NCBI GenBank assembly: GCA_964516805.1
Contig: CAZEXI010000004.1
Location: forward strand, 1-64,000
DNA length: 64,000 bases
Origin: CAYSTL01 sp964516805
GTDB taxonomy: Archaea > Thermoplasmatota > Thermoplasmata > Halarchaeoplasmatales > Halarchaeoplasmataceae
Direction of reading: 5' to 3'
Program-made: the position numbers and the translations under genes
The notes under the pieces: model-generated
Told to the model about the DNA's origin: nothing
Database searches by the model: none
The model's input: only the letters and a program-made list of their open reading frames with translations
Shown: piece by piece, positions 53,626 to 62,796 of the stretch
How the letters are laid out: the number at the start of each line of letters is the position of its first letter
Numbering within the stretch: position 1 is the first letter of the stretch

Positions 53626-54291
53626 ATGGTTAATACTCCAATTATAATAGTAAATTACAAGACTTATTCACAATCGGTAGGAGATAAGTCTGTAAAGCTT
53701 ACAAACATAATAGAAGATAATAAAGAAGCAAGCTGGTCAGTATGCCCTCAAACTGCAGACCTAAGAATGGTAGCTGATGAGACTGAAATCCCTATACTAG
53801 CACAACACGTAGATGGGATAGAACCTGGAAGCAATACTGGTCACGTTTTATGTGATACGATGAAAGAAGCAGGAGCAGTAGGAACTCTGATAAACCATTC
53901 AGAGAAGAGACTTAAAATATCAGAAATAGAGAGAATAGTAGAAATATGTAAAGAAAAAGACCTGATGACAATTGTTTGTGCTAACAATCCAAAAGTTGCT
54001 GCAGCTGCTGCCGCGTTCTGTCCTGATTTCGTTGCTTATGAGCCTCCTGAATTGATAGGCGGGGATATTTCAGTGTCATCTGCTAAGCCAGAATTGATCC
54101 GTGAAGCCGTTGAAAAAGTCAAAGATGTTAACCCAAAAGTAGAAGTTCTCTGCGGTGCTGGTGTTAAAGATGGTAATGATGTAAAGAAAGCTTTAGAATT
54201 GGGTACTAAGGGTGTTTTATTGGCATCTGGATTGGTAAAATCCGATAATCCGGTTGAGGTAATAAAAGATCTTGAATCCGGGATTCAGTGA
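53626..54291 (+). CDS. tpiA: Triosephosphate isomerase, archaeal type
   Basis: 221 aa, the short archaeal form. Active-site Lys in NYKTY, catalytic His in NHSEKRL, and catalytic Glu in AYEPPELIGG. Interconverts DHAP and GAP. It converges with the DUF362 gene, with ends adjacent. Confidence 0.95.
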   Translation: MVNTPIIIVNYKTYSQSVGDKSVKLTNIIEDNKEASWSVCPQTADLRMVADETEIPILAQHVDGIEPGSNTGHVLCDTMKEAGAVGTLINHSEKRLKISEIERIVEICKEKDLMTIVCANNPKVAAAAAAFCPDFVAYEPPELIGGDISVSSAKPELIREAVEKVKDVNPKVEVLCGAGVKDGNDVKKALELGTKGVLLASGLVKSDNPVEVIKDLESGIQ

Positions 54292-55368
54292 TCATTCCAC
54301 ATCTAATGCCTCTTCCGGACATATCTCAGAACAGCAGTAACATCTTATACATTTCCACCAGCTTATCTTTGGACCATATTCTTTCATAGTTATAGCATCT
54401 TTTGGACAGATGTCCATGCATTTGGCACATCTGATACATCTTTCTTTATCTAACTCAGGTCTATCTAGATAAAGTTTAGCTAAAAGGCTCGCTAAAGAAC
54501 CAGGGGCCCACCATGGTGTAGAACCTCCTTTCGGATATTCAAAACTATAATTAAAATCATCTGGAATCAATTTTACATATTCTATCTCTTCTGGGTTGAA
54601 ATCAGACCTCCCTATAGTTTCCACTTTCTGGACAGGTATCCCTACAGACTTGCAAGCTGCATAATCCAGTGCAATTCCATCTTCTGAAGCTAAGATCATA
54701 TTTGTTTCAACCGGATGGCCAGAGGCAGGACCAGAACCCTCCATGGCCCATATTCCATCCATAATTGAAATACGTGGATTTACCATCGAGTATACATCTA
54801 ACAACATATCTGAAAAATCCGTCAATCCTTTAAATGTACCATGATAAGCTGATTTTGTAAGACCATGAACTATACCAAATGTATTTTTGACAGCTCCTGT
54901 AAATACCGTAAGATTATGTGTCTTCAATTTAGGAAGGTTAATTACCCCGTCCACCTCGCTAAATGTTTCTATAGTAGAAAATGATTTTTTTATTCTCCCT
55001 GAAGGATGGCTAGTCTTTACTTCATCAGTATTATACATGAGTGTTGCTCTTGTTTCCTCTTCTATTTTATCCCATCCAGATTTCTCATAAGCTTTTTTTA
55101 AACTTCTTTCCGACATCGGCCCTCCAGGACTGTCTCCAACGATTATATCGATGTCTTTCTCTTCCAGTATTTTAACAACTGCTATTATAAAATCGGGATG
55201 TGTAGCTATAACTCTCTCTGGAGGAGAGCCTTGAAGCATATTTGGATTTACTAGTATCTTTTCCCCATCATTTACAAATTTGTCTATTCCACCTAGCTTT
55301 TCAAAAGCATCCCTTATTACACGCTCTGAATCCTCATAATCTTTACATCGATCTATGAAAACTTTCAT
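54292..55368 (-). CDS. DUF362 protein with two [4Fe-4S] ferredoxin motifs
   Basis: About 358 aa. DUF362 domain (SPGGPMSER and GAVKNTFGIVHGL segments) and a C-terminal ferredoxin pair: CIRCAKCMDICPKDA and CIRCYCCSEICPEEA. Role in the family unresolved; it may carry electrons. ATG 55368 rather than 55383. Divergent from hypC. Confidence 0.88.
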   Translation of the reverse strand: MKVFIDRCKDYEDSERVIRDAFEKLGGIDKFVNDGEKILVNPNMLQGSPPERVIATHPDFIIAVVKILEEKDIDIIVGDSPGGPMSERSLKKAYEKSGWDKIEEETRATLMYNTDEVKTSHPSGRIKKSFSTIETFSEVDGVINLPKLKTHNLTVFTGAVKNTFGIVHGLTKSAYHGTFKGLTDFSDMLLDVYSMVNPRISIMDGIWAMEGSGPASGHPVETNMILASEDGIALDYAACKSVGIPVQKVETIGRSDFNPEEIEYVKLIPDDFNYSFEYPKGGSTPWWAPGSLASLLAKLYLDRPELDKERCIRCAKCMDICPKDAITMKEYGPKISWWKCIRCYCCSEICPEEALDVE

Positions 55369-55384
55369 TGATAATACCCACAAC

Positions 55385-55400
55385 GTTTATATTATAAGTA
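55385..55400 (+). promoter_or_regulatory. Probable shared promoter region of hypC
   Basis: GTTTATATTATAAGTA lies 25 nt before the hypC ATG, predicting a leaderless mRNA. It is near-palindromic, so it could also serve the divergent DUF362 gene. Confidence 0.45.
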
Positions 55401-55415
55401 TTTGTAGGAAATTGT

Positions 55416-55652
55416 ATGTGCCTAGCAGTACCAGGTAAGATCGAATCCATCGATGGTGACAATGCCAAGATAGATTTTGGTGGAGTCACCAGAAAAGCTA
55501 ACATATCGTTAGTCGATGCTGAAGTGGGTGACTACGTTATAGTCCACGCAGGTTACGCAATAGAACAATTAGATGAAGAGGAAGCAAAGAAAAGTCTGGA
55601 TGCGTGGGACCAAGTAATCGAAGCACAACAGCAGATGGAAAAAGAAGCTTAA
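55416..55652 (+). CDS. hypC: Hydrogenase maturation chaperone HypC/HybG
   Basis: 78 aa. MCLAVPGKI with essential C2, then VDAEVGDYVIVHAGYAIEQLDEEEA, match HypC. It holds the iron-ligand complex during [NiFe]-hydrogenase assembly. No other hyp or hydrogenase gene is in the window. Confidence 0.95.
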   Translation: MCLAVPGKIESIDGDNAKIDFGGVTRKANISLVDAEVGDYVIVHAGYAIEQLDEEEAKKSLDAWDQVIEAQQQMEKEA

Positions 55653-55792
55653 TTTAATATTTTAAAATTTTTATTCCTTACATCAGATTGAACTCTGATC
55701 TTTCTTGAAATGAAATCTATCAAATAACTTTTCTCTTTAAAATTACTTCTAGTATTATTAAAAATAAAAAAAGGTAGTAAATTAAATGTTTT
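55653..55792. other. Intergenic region between hypC and thermosome
   Basis: 140 bases with T-rich runs after hypC and no ORF or RNA-like structure seen. The two genes converge here, so it probably contains terminators for both. Confidence 0.4.
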
Positions 55793-57466
55793 TTACATCA
55801 TGCCGCCCATTCCACCGGGCATTCCTCCGGGCATTCCGCCTGGAGCGCCGCCTGGTCCTCCGGCTGGTGGTTCTCCACCTTCGTCGCCGGATCCTTTGGA
55901 GGCGATGACGTCGTCTATTCTTAGTATCAAATTAGCTGCTTCGGTTGCTGATTTTATCGCTTGGTTCTTAACTCTGAAAGGCTCGATGATTCCGTCTTTT
56001 ACCATGTTCTGTGTTTCTCCGGTATCGACGTCTATTCCAAAGTTCTTGTTGCCGTCTTTTTCGTGTTTTGTGTTAAGTTCCATCAGTACATCTATTCCGT
56101 CAAGTCCTGCATTCTCTGTGATAACTCTTGGTACTACATCTAGGGAATCTGCGAATGTTTCGAATGCTATCTGCTTTCTACCGCTTACCTTACCAGCATG
56201 ATCTTTTAATCTGTTGGAGAGCTCTACTTCTGTTGCTCCTCCACCTGGTAGTATTGCGCCATCTTCTATTGCTACGGATATTACCTTTATTGCGTCTTCT
56301 ATCGCTCTTTCGAGTTCGTCTACAACGTGTTCTGTTCCTCCTCTTAGTAGGAGTGATACTGATTTTCCATCTTCGATTCCTTCAACAAAAGTCATCTTGT
56401 CTCCTGCAACAGTTCTTTCATGAACTCTTCCTGCTTCACCGAGGTCTGCTTCTTCAAGATCGTTTAGGTTGTTAACTACGTTTCCACCAGTTGCTTTTGA
56501 CAGTTTCTTCATATCGGATTTCTTGACTCTTCTGATAGCCATTATTCCGTTCTTGGCTAAGTAGTGTTGAGCTAAGTCATCTACACCTTTCTGGCATAGT
56601 AATACGTTAGCACCGACATCTTTTATCTTCTGTGCCATCTCTTTAATTCCTTCTTCTTCTTCATCGATGAACTGTTGTAGCTGATCTGGATTTGTAATTT
56701 CTATTGAAGCGTCTATCTCTGTTTCTTTGACTTCTAGAGCAGAATTGAGAAGTGCTATCTTTGCATCTTTTTGATCTTTTGGCATGCTTTCAGTAAGTCT
56801 CTCTTTATCGAGTATTATTCCGTTGACCATCTCAGTTTTATCTACTGAAGCTCCTGCTTTCTTCTCTACTTTTATATTGTCAACATTAGAGAAGTAACCT
56901 TCTTCTGTTTCTTCTACTATGTGTTTCACTGCCTTTACTGATATGTCTGCTAAGTCCTCTTTGTCAGCCTCTATTGACTTTCCTGTCATCGCAGTTTGTG
57001 CGATGCTTTCCAATTTATCATCATCATCGATATCTATCTCTTCTTTCATATCTTCTAAAATTTCAGAAGTCTTTTCTGAAGCTAATCTGTAACCATTAGC
57101 TATTGTTGATGGATGAAGTTGATCCAACATGTCTTCAGCTTCTTTTAAGAGCTCACCTGCTAAAATCACAGCAGATGTTGTTCCATCCCCGCATTCTTCT
57201 TCTTGAGTTTCAGCCACTTCTACTAACATTTTGGCTGCTGGATGTTCGATATCGATTTCGTTAAGAATGGATACTCCGTCGTTTGTTATAACAACGTCCC
57301 CGAGACTGTCTACGAGCATCTTGTCCATTCCTTTTGGACCTAATGTCGTTCTCACTGCGTCTGCTATTGCTTTTGCTGCGTTTATATTGTTTTTCTGTGC
57401 GTCTTGTCCTCTTTCTCTTTCAGTTCCTTCTTTTAATACAAATATGGGTTGATTACCCGACATCAT
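55793..57466 (-). CDS. thsA: Thermosome subunit (group II chaperonin)
   Basis: 557 aa. RTTLGPKGMDKMLVDSLGD, GDGTTSAVILAGELL (ATPase) and the glycine-methionine tail (GGMPGGMPGGMGGMM) are diagnostic. Folds proteins in a double-ring cage. TATA-like TTATATAGA on the minus strand at about 57499-57507 gives a short leader; start ATGATG. Confidence 0.97.
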   Translation of the reverse strand: MMSGNQPIFVLKEGTERERGQDAQKNNINAAKAIADAVRTTLGPKGMDKMLVDSLGDVVITNDGVSILNEIDIEHPAAKMLVEVAETQEEECGDGTTSAVILAGELLKEAEDMLDQLHPSTIANGYRLASEKTSEILEDMKEEIDIDDDDKLESIAQTAMTGKSIEADKEDLADISVKAVKHIVEETEEGYFSNVDNIKVEKKAGASVDKTEMVNGIILDKERLTESMPKDQKDAKIALLNSALEVKETEIDASIEITNPDQLQQFIDEEEEGIKEMAQKIKDVGANVLLCQKGVDDLAQHYLAKNGIMAIRRVKKSDMKKLSKATGGNVVNNLNDLEEADLGEAGRVHERTVAGDKMTFVEGIEDGKSVSLLLRGGTEHVVDELERAIEDAIKVISVAIEDGAILPGGGATEVELSNRLKDHAGKVSGRKQIAFETFADSLDVVPRVITENAGLDGIDVLMELNTKHEKDGNKNFGIDVDTGETQNMVKDGIIEPFRVKNQAIKSATEAANLILRIDDVIASKGSGDEGGEPPAGGPGGAPGGMPGGMPGGMGGMM

Positions 57467-57498
57467 AGTATCATCTGTTTTTGACTATTTAGAGGTTC

Positions 57499-57507
57499 TA
57501 TATAAAT
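57499..57507 (-). promoter_or_regulatory. Probable TATA box of the thermosome gene
   Basis: The plus strand reads TATATAAAT here; on the minus strand it lies about 35-40 nt ahead of the thermosome ATG. No heat-shock operator was recognised. Confidence 0.4.
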
Positions 57508-57551
57508 TTTACTAATACTGGCCTATATATCAACTATATCTATTATTATAT

Positions 57552-58169
57552 TTATTCTTCCATCGAAAAACCACTTTTCTTTTTAGGGATATGTATTATC
57601 AATAAATATATCATCATTAGTATTATCAAAGTAAATACAAAGGAAGAGACCACCATCATCATCGAATTATTAGAAATACTCATATAACCGTATATGCTGA
57701 AAAATGATCCCATGATCGAAACAAAGAACGCTGATAAAGATGTAAAAACTATATACTTGAGTGAACTGCTCTTGAACTGTTTGATGTAAGGATTCTCTAA
57801 AGTTTTACTTTTTTGATCATATATATTTAAGATATTGATCACATTGTTAGACAAAGATATTGTTAGATATGCCAAGAAGAACGAGCCCGAAATTATGAAC
57901 AAATACAGAAAATTAAGAGGATCTGTTATATGTAAAAATAAGAAATGCAATTCTACCAAAACTATTCCAAAAGTTAAGAATCCTTTATCCCTTTTAAGAA
58001 CTCCAATTAATGATATCACCGTAGGCAATAATATTAATGACCACCAGCTTGTATAAAGCGAGAAGAATGAGGTATACGATATAAATATAATTATCGATGA
58101 ATAGCTCGAGAATTTTAGTTTTTTAGTATTTAGGATCTCATCCGAAATCGTCTCACCTCCTCTAAACAC
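57552..58169 (-). CDS. Multi-helix membrane protein of the DUF58 operon
   Basis: 205 aa, not recognised. Hydrophobic helices at about 27-62, 67-95, 128-158 and 170-195; a short cytoplasmic tail. The reading frame opens at GTG 58169, overlapping the end of the DUF58 gene by 40 bases; there is no good Shine-Dalgarno for it, whereas a strong GGAGGTGAG lies inside, ahead of an ATT codon. Start therefore uncertain. Confidence 0.65.
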   Translation of the reverse strand: MFRGGETISDEILNTKKLKFSSYSSIIIFISYTSFFSLYTSWWSLILLPTVISLIGVLKRDKGFLTFGIVLVELHFLFLHITDPLNFLYLFIISGSFFLAYLTISLSNNVINILNIYDQKSKTLENPYIKQFKSSSLKYIVFTSLSAFFVSIMGSFFSIYGYMSISNNSMMMVVSSFVFTLIILMMIYLLIIHIPKKKSGFSMEE

Positions 58170-59395
58170 AACTCCAAAGGTTGATCCGGATCCCAGTCTA
58201 AAACTATACCGTGATTCCTTAAGGCTCCTATCCTGCTTCTTCTTTCCAGTAGATTTATTTTCTCTGCTAACGGATCTTCAATATCACACAATTTCTTTTC
58301 CATCCCGATAGGTGAAGGAGATATAACTATGAGATCATACTGCTTCCTGCTCATATCAGTTAAAGTATTGGTTACCTCTGGATCAGTCAACGGTGAAATA
58401 AAAAGCACAAGTGATTTTTTAGGAAAGAACCTTTCCATAATCCATCGTATATCCTTTAAACCCCATTGACCACCTGATCTTATATTGCTTAAAGAGTCCA
58501 TTATCTTATAGAATTGCTCTCTCCCCTGTCCTGGAAATATCCAATCCAACATCTCTCCGATGACTATTAGACCGACTCTATTCCTATCTGAAAGAATATC
58601 AGAAGCTAATGTGGCTGCAGCTCTTACTGAAGATTTTACAGTATTTTCTTCTTCAGTTCCGACTTTAGAACCTGCAGATGCATCTACAATTATTATTACA
58701 TCTCCGCTCCTTTCACCTTCAAACTCATTAGTTATAGGATGATTACTCCTGGCTGTAGCTTTCCAGTTTATCTTCCGTATAGTATCTCCAGGGGCATATT
58801 CTCTTAATGAATAGAATTCTGAACCCACGCCTATCCTTTTGGACTGTATGTTTCCAAGTCTACTTCTCGTATGCTGTGGACGAATCTTTGATCGACTTAT
58901 CTCTTCCATCTGAGGTAAAACCATCAGCTCTGTGGTTGATTCTTCAACCCACTCCTTTGTGAAAAAGTTGTGTCCGTCCCTATACCTGACTTTCATAGGG
59001 CCTATTTTATAGGCTCCAGATTGAGGTAACTGAACCTTGTATTTTACCGTTTTAACTTCTTTGTGTTCTAAATCGATTATTTCGTGATTTGTTCCCTTCA
59101 ACATCTTTACGTTCTCTGGTATTTCATCTATCACTTCCAAAAACCGTATTTTTTTTCCAAAATTTTTAATTTTAACTTCAATCCAGATATCATCGCCTTC
59201 GTAAACATCTATATCTTCTCTTTCTCTTTCTATCTCGATATCTATTTCTTTAGGTGGAAGTCCATACAGACTTATGCCGATGATAGAAAATGATGATATA
59301 GAAATAACTGACATTACCCAATTTCTAAAAACTACAGCGATGAAGAGAGAAAAGATACCTGCAACGAACAAATATTTTATCTTAGAAGTAAACAT
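58130..59395 (-). CDS. DUF58 domain protein
   Basis: 421 aa. Two N-terminal membrane helices, a domain of about 60-180, then SLREYAPGDTIRKINWKATARSNHP (the DUF58 signature) and a von-Willebrand-like region with VDASAGSK. Often paired with MoxR ATPases in envelope or stress functions. GGTGAG upstream of ATG 59395. Confidence 0.9.
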   Translation of the reverse strand: MFTSKIKYLFVAGIFSLFIAVVFRNWVMSVISISSFSIIGISLYGLPPKEIDIEIEREREDIDVYEGDDIWIEVKIKNFGKKIRFLEVIDEIPENVKMLKGTNHEIIDLEHKEVKTVKYKVQLPQSGAYKIGPMKVRYRDGHNFFTKEWVEESTTELMVLPQMEEISRSKIRPQHTRSRLGNIQSKRIGVGSEFYSLREYAPGDTIRKINWKATARSNHPITNEFEGERSGDVIIIVDASAGSKVGTEEENTVKSSVRAAATLASDILSDRNRVGLIVIGEMLDWIFPGQGREQFYKIMDSLSNIRSGGQWGLKDIRWIMERFFPKKSLVLFISPLTDPEVTNTLTDMSRKQYDLIVISPSPIGMEKKLCDIEDPLAEKINLLERRSRIGALRNHGIVLDWDPDQPLELCLEEVRRFRMRS

Positions 59396-59409
59396 TATTT
59401 TCTCACCAA

Positions 59410-60015
59410 TCAGGATAATTTTTTTATTTTTTCCATGATCTTGTACAGTCTTCTTCTGTATTCCGAACTTGTCACCTTTTCTCTGTTCGTTGAGCTTTCT
59501 TCAAGAAAATGATCATTAGATATCTCTTCTCTGTACTTAGTTTCAATAATAAATTCAGACAGATACTCGTCTTCAAGCAGTTGTTTTAGTTTATCATGGT
59601 CGTTCTTTAGATAGCTGTATATCCTCCTTTTTGATATGTCATGAATATTTTCCAAGCGATAAAATATTTCTTCAACCAACCTTTTTTCAAGCAGATCTCT
59701 ATAAACTTCAGACCCTTCTATTGCATTTTTTATTATCCTAGAATCGTTCTGAAGTTGGAATCTATTATATCTGTCTAGATTCTCTTCAGTATCCCATCCC
59801 TCGATATCTAATGTATGTTTACCCATAAACTTATAGATTGCAGCAGATGCCAGGATTAGCATCAAAATACTTATCGAGCCTTCCACACCTTTCAGTATAA
59901 ACATCAATACTGCAAAAAAACCTCCAAACAAAACGATAGCAAGATTGATCAGCATATTTGAGTCCGCTTCTTCCGCTATTGACCTTAGTATTTCTGATCT
60001 ACGAACTTGAGCCAT
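59410..60015 (-). CDS. Membrane protein of the DUF58 operon
   Basis: About 201 aa, not recognised. Two membrane helices (about 24-42 and 46-63) and a long charged cytoplasmic part with helices. ATG 60015 with GGTGGTGA upstream, rather than 60027. It overlaps the 3' end of the DUF4129 gene by 17 bases. Confidence 0.7.
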   Translation of the reverse strand: MAQVRRSEILRSIAEEADSNMLINLAIVLFGGFFAVLMFILKGVEGSISILMLILASAAIYKFMGKHTLDIEGWDTEENLDRYNRFQLQNDSRIIKNAIEGSEVYRDLLEKRLVEEIFYRLENIHDISKRRIYSYLKNDHDKLKQLLEDEYLSEFIIETKYREEISNDHFLEESSTNREKVTSSEYRRRLYKIMEKIKKLS

Positions 60016-60889
60016 TGTCACCACCAATATTAGATTTTATATATTTAAGATCCTTTATAGCTTTCTCTCTTTTGATCTCTGTTATTTCATGAGAGCTGTA
60101 TCTAGCCTCTTCAAAAAGATCTGTAAGCTCATCCAAAGGTTTCTTCTCAATCCTTATGTTTGATAGGACTAGATCTTTAAATTCTCTCGGAGTTAAGATT
60201 TTATTCTGCTTAACACCTCTATCTTCTAATAAATAACAGGTCTTCCAATAACACCTTAAGATTGTGTTACGAGGATCTTTTCCTTTTTTAAGATTCTTTA
60301 TAGCTTTCTCAATATTGGTTGTTAAATCTTTTTCGATGATCTCCTCCCTGGTTAGATCTCTTTCTTCTCCTTCTGAGCCATATCTCTCATATACGATCAC
60401 CCCTATTACAATCCCTACAAAAGAAAACATAATAATTAATCCTAATTCTCTTGAAATATTGCTCATACTCCAAATATCTGGTCTACCAAAATCTGGGAAG
60501 TCTAAATTAAAGTTCATATCAAAAACCGACCCCACTGATGAAAAGGATACATATTTATTGAGAATAAAAATTAACCCGTGTCCACCGATCGCGATTAAAG
60601 TGAATAGACCTAATTTGATTTTTTGGTCCCATGTAGAAAAATATAACCATGCACCTATTATGATCAAAACAACGCCAAATACAACATATTTATTTAATTT
60701 GATATCAGTGCCTATATCGGCGCCGGTAGGATTTTCAGTTTCTCTTTCATATGGATGACCTTCATTTCCAGGGATATCATGATAAACGTTGACTAAATTT
60801 CCAAGGGTCCATGAAAACATCAAAATGAGTAGTACTGAAATCAACGCTATCGTCTTTCTGGACAACTTGACACCCATCCGTTGTATCAT
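59999..60889 (-). CDS. DUF4129 domain membrane protein
   Basis: 296 aa. Several membrane helices (about 12-30, 68-86, 92-110, 148-170), and a cytoplasmic C-terminal domain with ILRCYWKTCYLLEDRGV and LTPREFKDLVL, a DUF4129 pattern. First gene of the DUF4129-membrane protein-DUF58-membrane protein unit. Confidence 0.84.
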   Translation of the reverse strand: MIQRMGVKLSRKTIALISVLLILMFSWTLGNLVNVYHDIPGNEGHPYERETENPTGADIGTDIKLNKYVVFGVVLIIIGAWLYFSTWDQKIKLGLFTLIAIGGHGLIFILNKYVSFSSVGSVFDMNFNLDFPDFGRPDIWSMSNISRELGLIIMFSFVGIVIGVIVYERYGSEGEERDLTREEIIEKDLTTNIEKAIKNLKKGKDPRNTILRCYWKTCYLLEDRGVKQNKILTPREFKDLVLSNIRIEKKPLDELTDLFEEARYSSHEITEIKREKAIKDLKYIKSNIGGDNGSSS

Positions 60890-61170
60890 CTATAGATATA
60901 AAAAAATTATGGGTGATAAAATTTCTAAATATTATTTCAAGTAATAAAATTAATTTTGTATCTCATATTATCTATAAGATTTAGCTTTCTAGGAGACGCT
61001 TCACTCATATAAAAATCATATATTTCATCACCTAGAATATGATAAAATGATTAGATTAAGCTTTCTAAACTGCATGAGATATCAAAGTTAATGTCTTGTT
61101 ATACAAATATTCGCTAAATTATCTTAGCATTAAAAAAAGTATATAAATATGTTGTAAAAAATAAAGGTTT
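60890..61170. other. AT-rich intergenic region, no gene seen
   Basis: 281 bases between the DUF4129 operon and the KaiC-like gene. No ORF; a GTGATGA on the minus strand (61025-61031) resembles a C box but no D box follows. It includes the ends of the KaiC-like transcript. Confidence 0.4.
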
Positions 61171-61860
61171 TTAGAATCTGGATTTCAGCACAACTATGCC
61201 ATCGTCCTGTGTTATGCTGATAGGCTGCCTTCCAGTAGTATGGTCCGTACCTCTCATCTTTAGTACTTCTAGGTACTTTCTTCTAGATCCTTCTTCCTCT
61301 AACATAGAGAGTAAAACAACTGAATCGACCGCGTACGTGATCTCTGCTGGATACTGTTCACCTGGATTCACTTCACCAGTCAACACAGATACAGCTTGCC
61401 AATTTTTAAGCAGATTGGTAAGCTCGAACAAGAATGTTCTGTAGTCCTCTTCGAAAAATGTGCCTACAACAGTTATAGGATCTATAACGATCCTCTGAGG
61501 CATGACCTCTGCTATCTTGTCATCTATGAAATCTAGAAGTTCTTCGTAACCTTCTTTCTGCAGCATCAGTCCTATATCCTGGTATTTGATCTCATTTCCA
61601 AAGTAATCCTTATCGATAAAATCAAACTGGCTGGCATATCTCAGCATCCACTGTGTAGGTTCACTTAGTGTTGTAAAGAATAAGCCTTGTTCTCCTTTTC
61701 TAGCCCCATCTGTCAAAAATTCCATTGCAAACGTTGTTTTACCTGTACCTGCCCCTCCAGCGACTAACACCACTGATGGAAATGGAAAACCTCCAGACAC
61801 CATTTCATCTAGACCTTTTATTCCCGTAGATATTCTCCTAAAAGATGATGTTCCTTTCAT
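61171..61860 (-). CDS. KaiC-like RecA-superfamily ATPase
   Basis: 229 aa, one domain. STGIKGLDEMVSGGFPFPSV, Walker A GGAGTGKTTF and Walker B QRIVIDPITVV are intact. Archaeal KaiC-like single-domain proteins act in signalling or archaellum regulation, among others. GAGGTAACG lies upstream of ATG 61860. The P-loop-less partner gene lies 5 nt upstream. Confidence 0.88.
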   Translation of the reverse strand: MKGTSSFRRISTGIKGLDEMVSGGFPFPSVVLVAGGAGTGKTTFAMEFLTDGARKGEQGLFFTTLSEPTQWMLRYASQFDFIDKDYFGNEIKYQDIGLMLQKEGYEELLDFIDDKIAEVMPQRIVIDPITVVGTFFEEDYRTFLFELTNLLKNWQAVSVLTGEVNPGEQYPAEITYAVDSVVLLSMLEEEGSRRKYLEVLKMRGTDHTTGRQPISITQDDGIVVLKSRF

Positions 61861-61865
61861 GATCG

Positions 61866-62477
61866 TTACCTCTTATTCTTCAATTCTTCTATATCTATCA
61901 CATTGTCGAAATGCTTACTAATCATATCATATAATTCAGCATGTGATTCTTTATCTATTGTTACACATCCCATAAGATTATCTCTCGACTGAATCAATTT
62001 ATGGAATGATTCTATAAATTCTTCAACTTTTTCTATGCTGTTATAATTCAACATAGATGATATATTATCTATCAGTACAAAATCTATCTCGTCAGGAGAT
62101 GCAAAATGAGAACCTCCTTCGTTATCAGGCTCGAAAGCATCAAAAAGATGCTCAATATGGAACGGCCCTTTTACGAAATCTACGTTATCACTTTCTACCT
62201 TTTCAGTACCAGACATATGGGTTACAGTATCTATATACCAAATATTTTCCTGACTTATATCATGCATATGTAGAAGATAAGCCATATATTGATGTGGTCT
62301 ATCTAAAACAACAAAATACCCTTTTTTATTTTCATAATCTAATAACCCCTTCAATATAAGGAGATTGGATTTAGCAATCTGGGTAAAAGAGGTATTGAAT
62401 AAAAGTGATCGCGAATTTGACTGTTGATTGATAGCATCCATGATTGTATCCACTAGAGACAGATCTGCTTCGTTCAT
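61866..62477 (-). CDS. P-loop-less RecA-like partner of the KaiC-like protein
   Basis: 203 aa. No Walker A; the corresponding part is FNTSFTQIAKSNLLILKGLL. Hydrophobic strands ending in DFVLIDNISSML resemble a degenerate Walker B, and the length and order of strands match a KaiC-like fold. Alternatively related to DUF835-type proteins. It ends 5 nt before the KaiC-like ATG, so the two are one unit. Probably regulatory. Confidence 0.65.
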   Translation of the reverse strand: MNEADLSLVDTIMDAINQQSNSRSLLFNTSFTQIAKSNLLILKGLLDYENKKGYFVVLDRPHQYMAYLLHMHDISQENIWYIDTVTHMSGTEKVESDNVDFVKGPFHIEHLFDAFEPDNEGGSHFASPDEIDFVLIDNISSMLNYNSIEKVEEFIESFHKLIQSRDNLMGCVTIDKESHAELYDMISKHFDNVIDIEELKNKR

Positions 62478-62796
62478 TGCGCGTCCCGTATTGACAAACC
62501 TAGCAGAGTATTTATATTTTACTAGGATTTTATTACAATTGAAATCAATGGTTCTATGTAAAAAATTCTAAATCATTATTTTTTATTAGATACTATTAAT
62601 TATAATTTTTATATATCTTCATATAATTCCATTATTTTATATCTAAATATAGTAACATTCGACCATTTATGAATGATCTATTAAGTTTGATAAATAATTA
62701 GGGGATCAGTAAATTAATTTAATGTCTTTGTTTTATATATGGTTACATCTCACGTTATAGTTTCGAAAAGATATTGTGTGTATCTGATAGAGTATC
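62478..62796. other. AT-rich intergenic region, no gene seen
   Basis: 319 bases between the P-loop-less gene and the end of the phosphodiesterase-like gene. Frames are closed and no RNA structure was recognised. Probably holds the promoter of the pair to its left and the terminator of the gene to its right. Confidence 0.45.

Noticed and set aside
55800..55850. Short GC-rich repeats as a mobile-element end
   Set aside because: They encode the Gly-Gly-Met tail of the thermosome.
56128..56475. Leucine-rich open frame opposite the thermosome gene
   Set aside because: It is a reading-frame shadow of a strongly conserved gene on the other strand and has no start signals.
61025..61031. GTGATGA on the minus strand as a C box of a C/D small RNA
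   Set aside because: No CTGA D box in the expected distance and no paired C'/D' elements.
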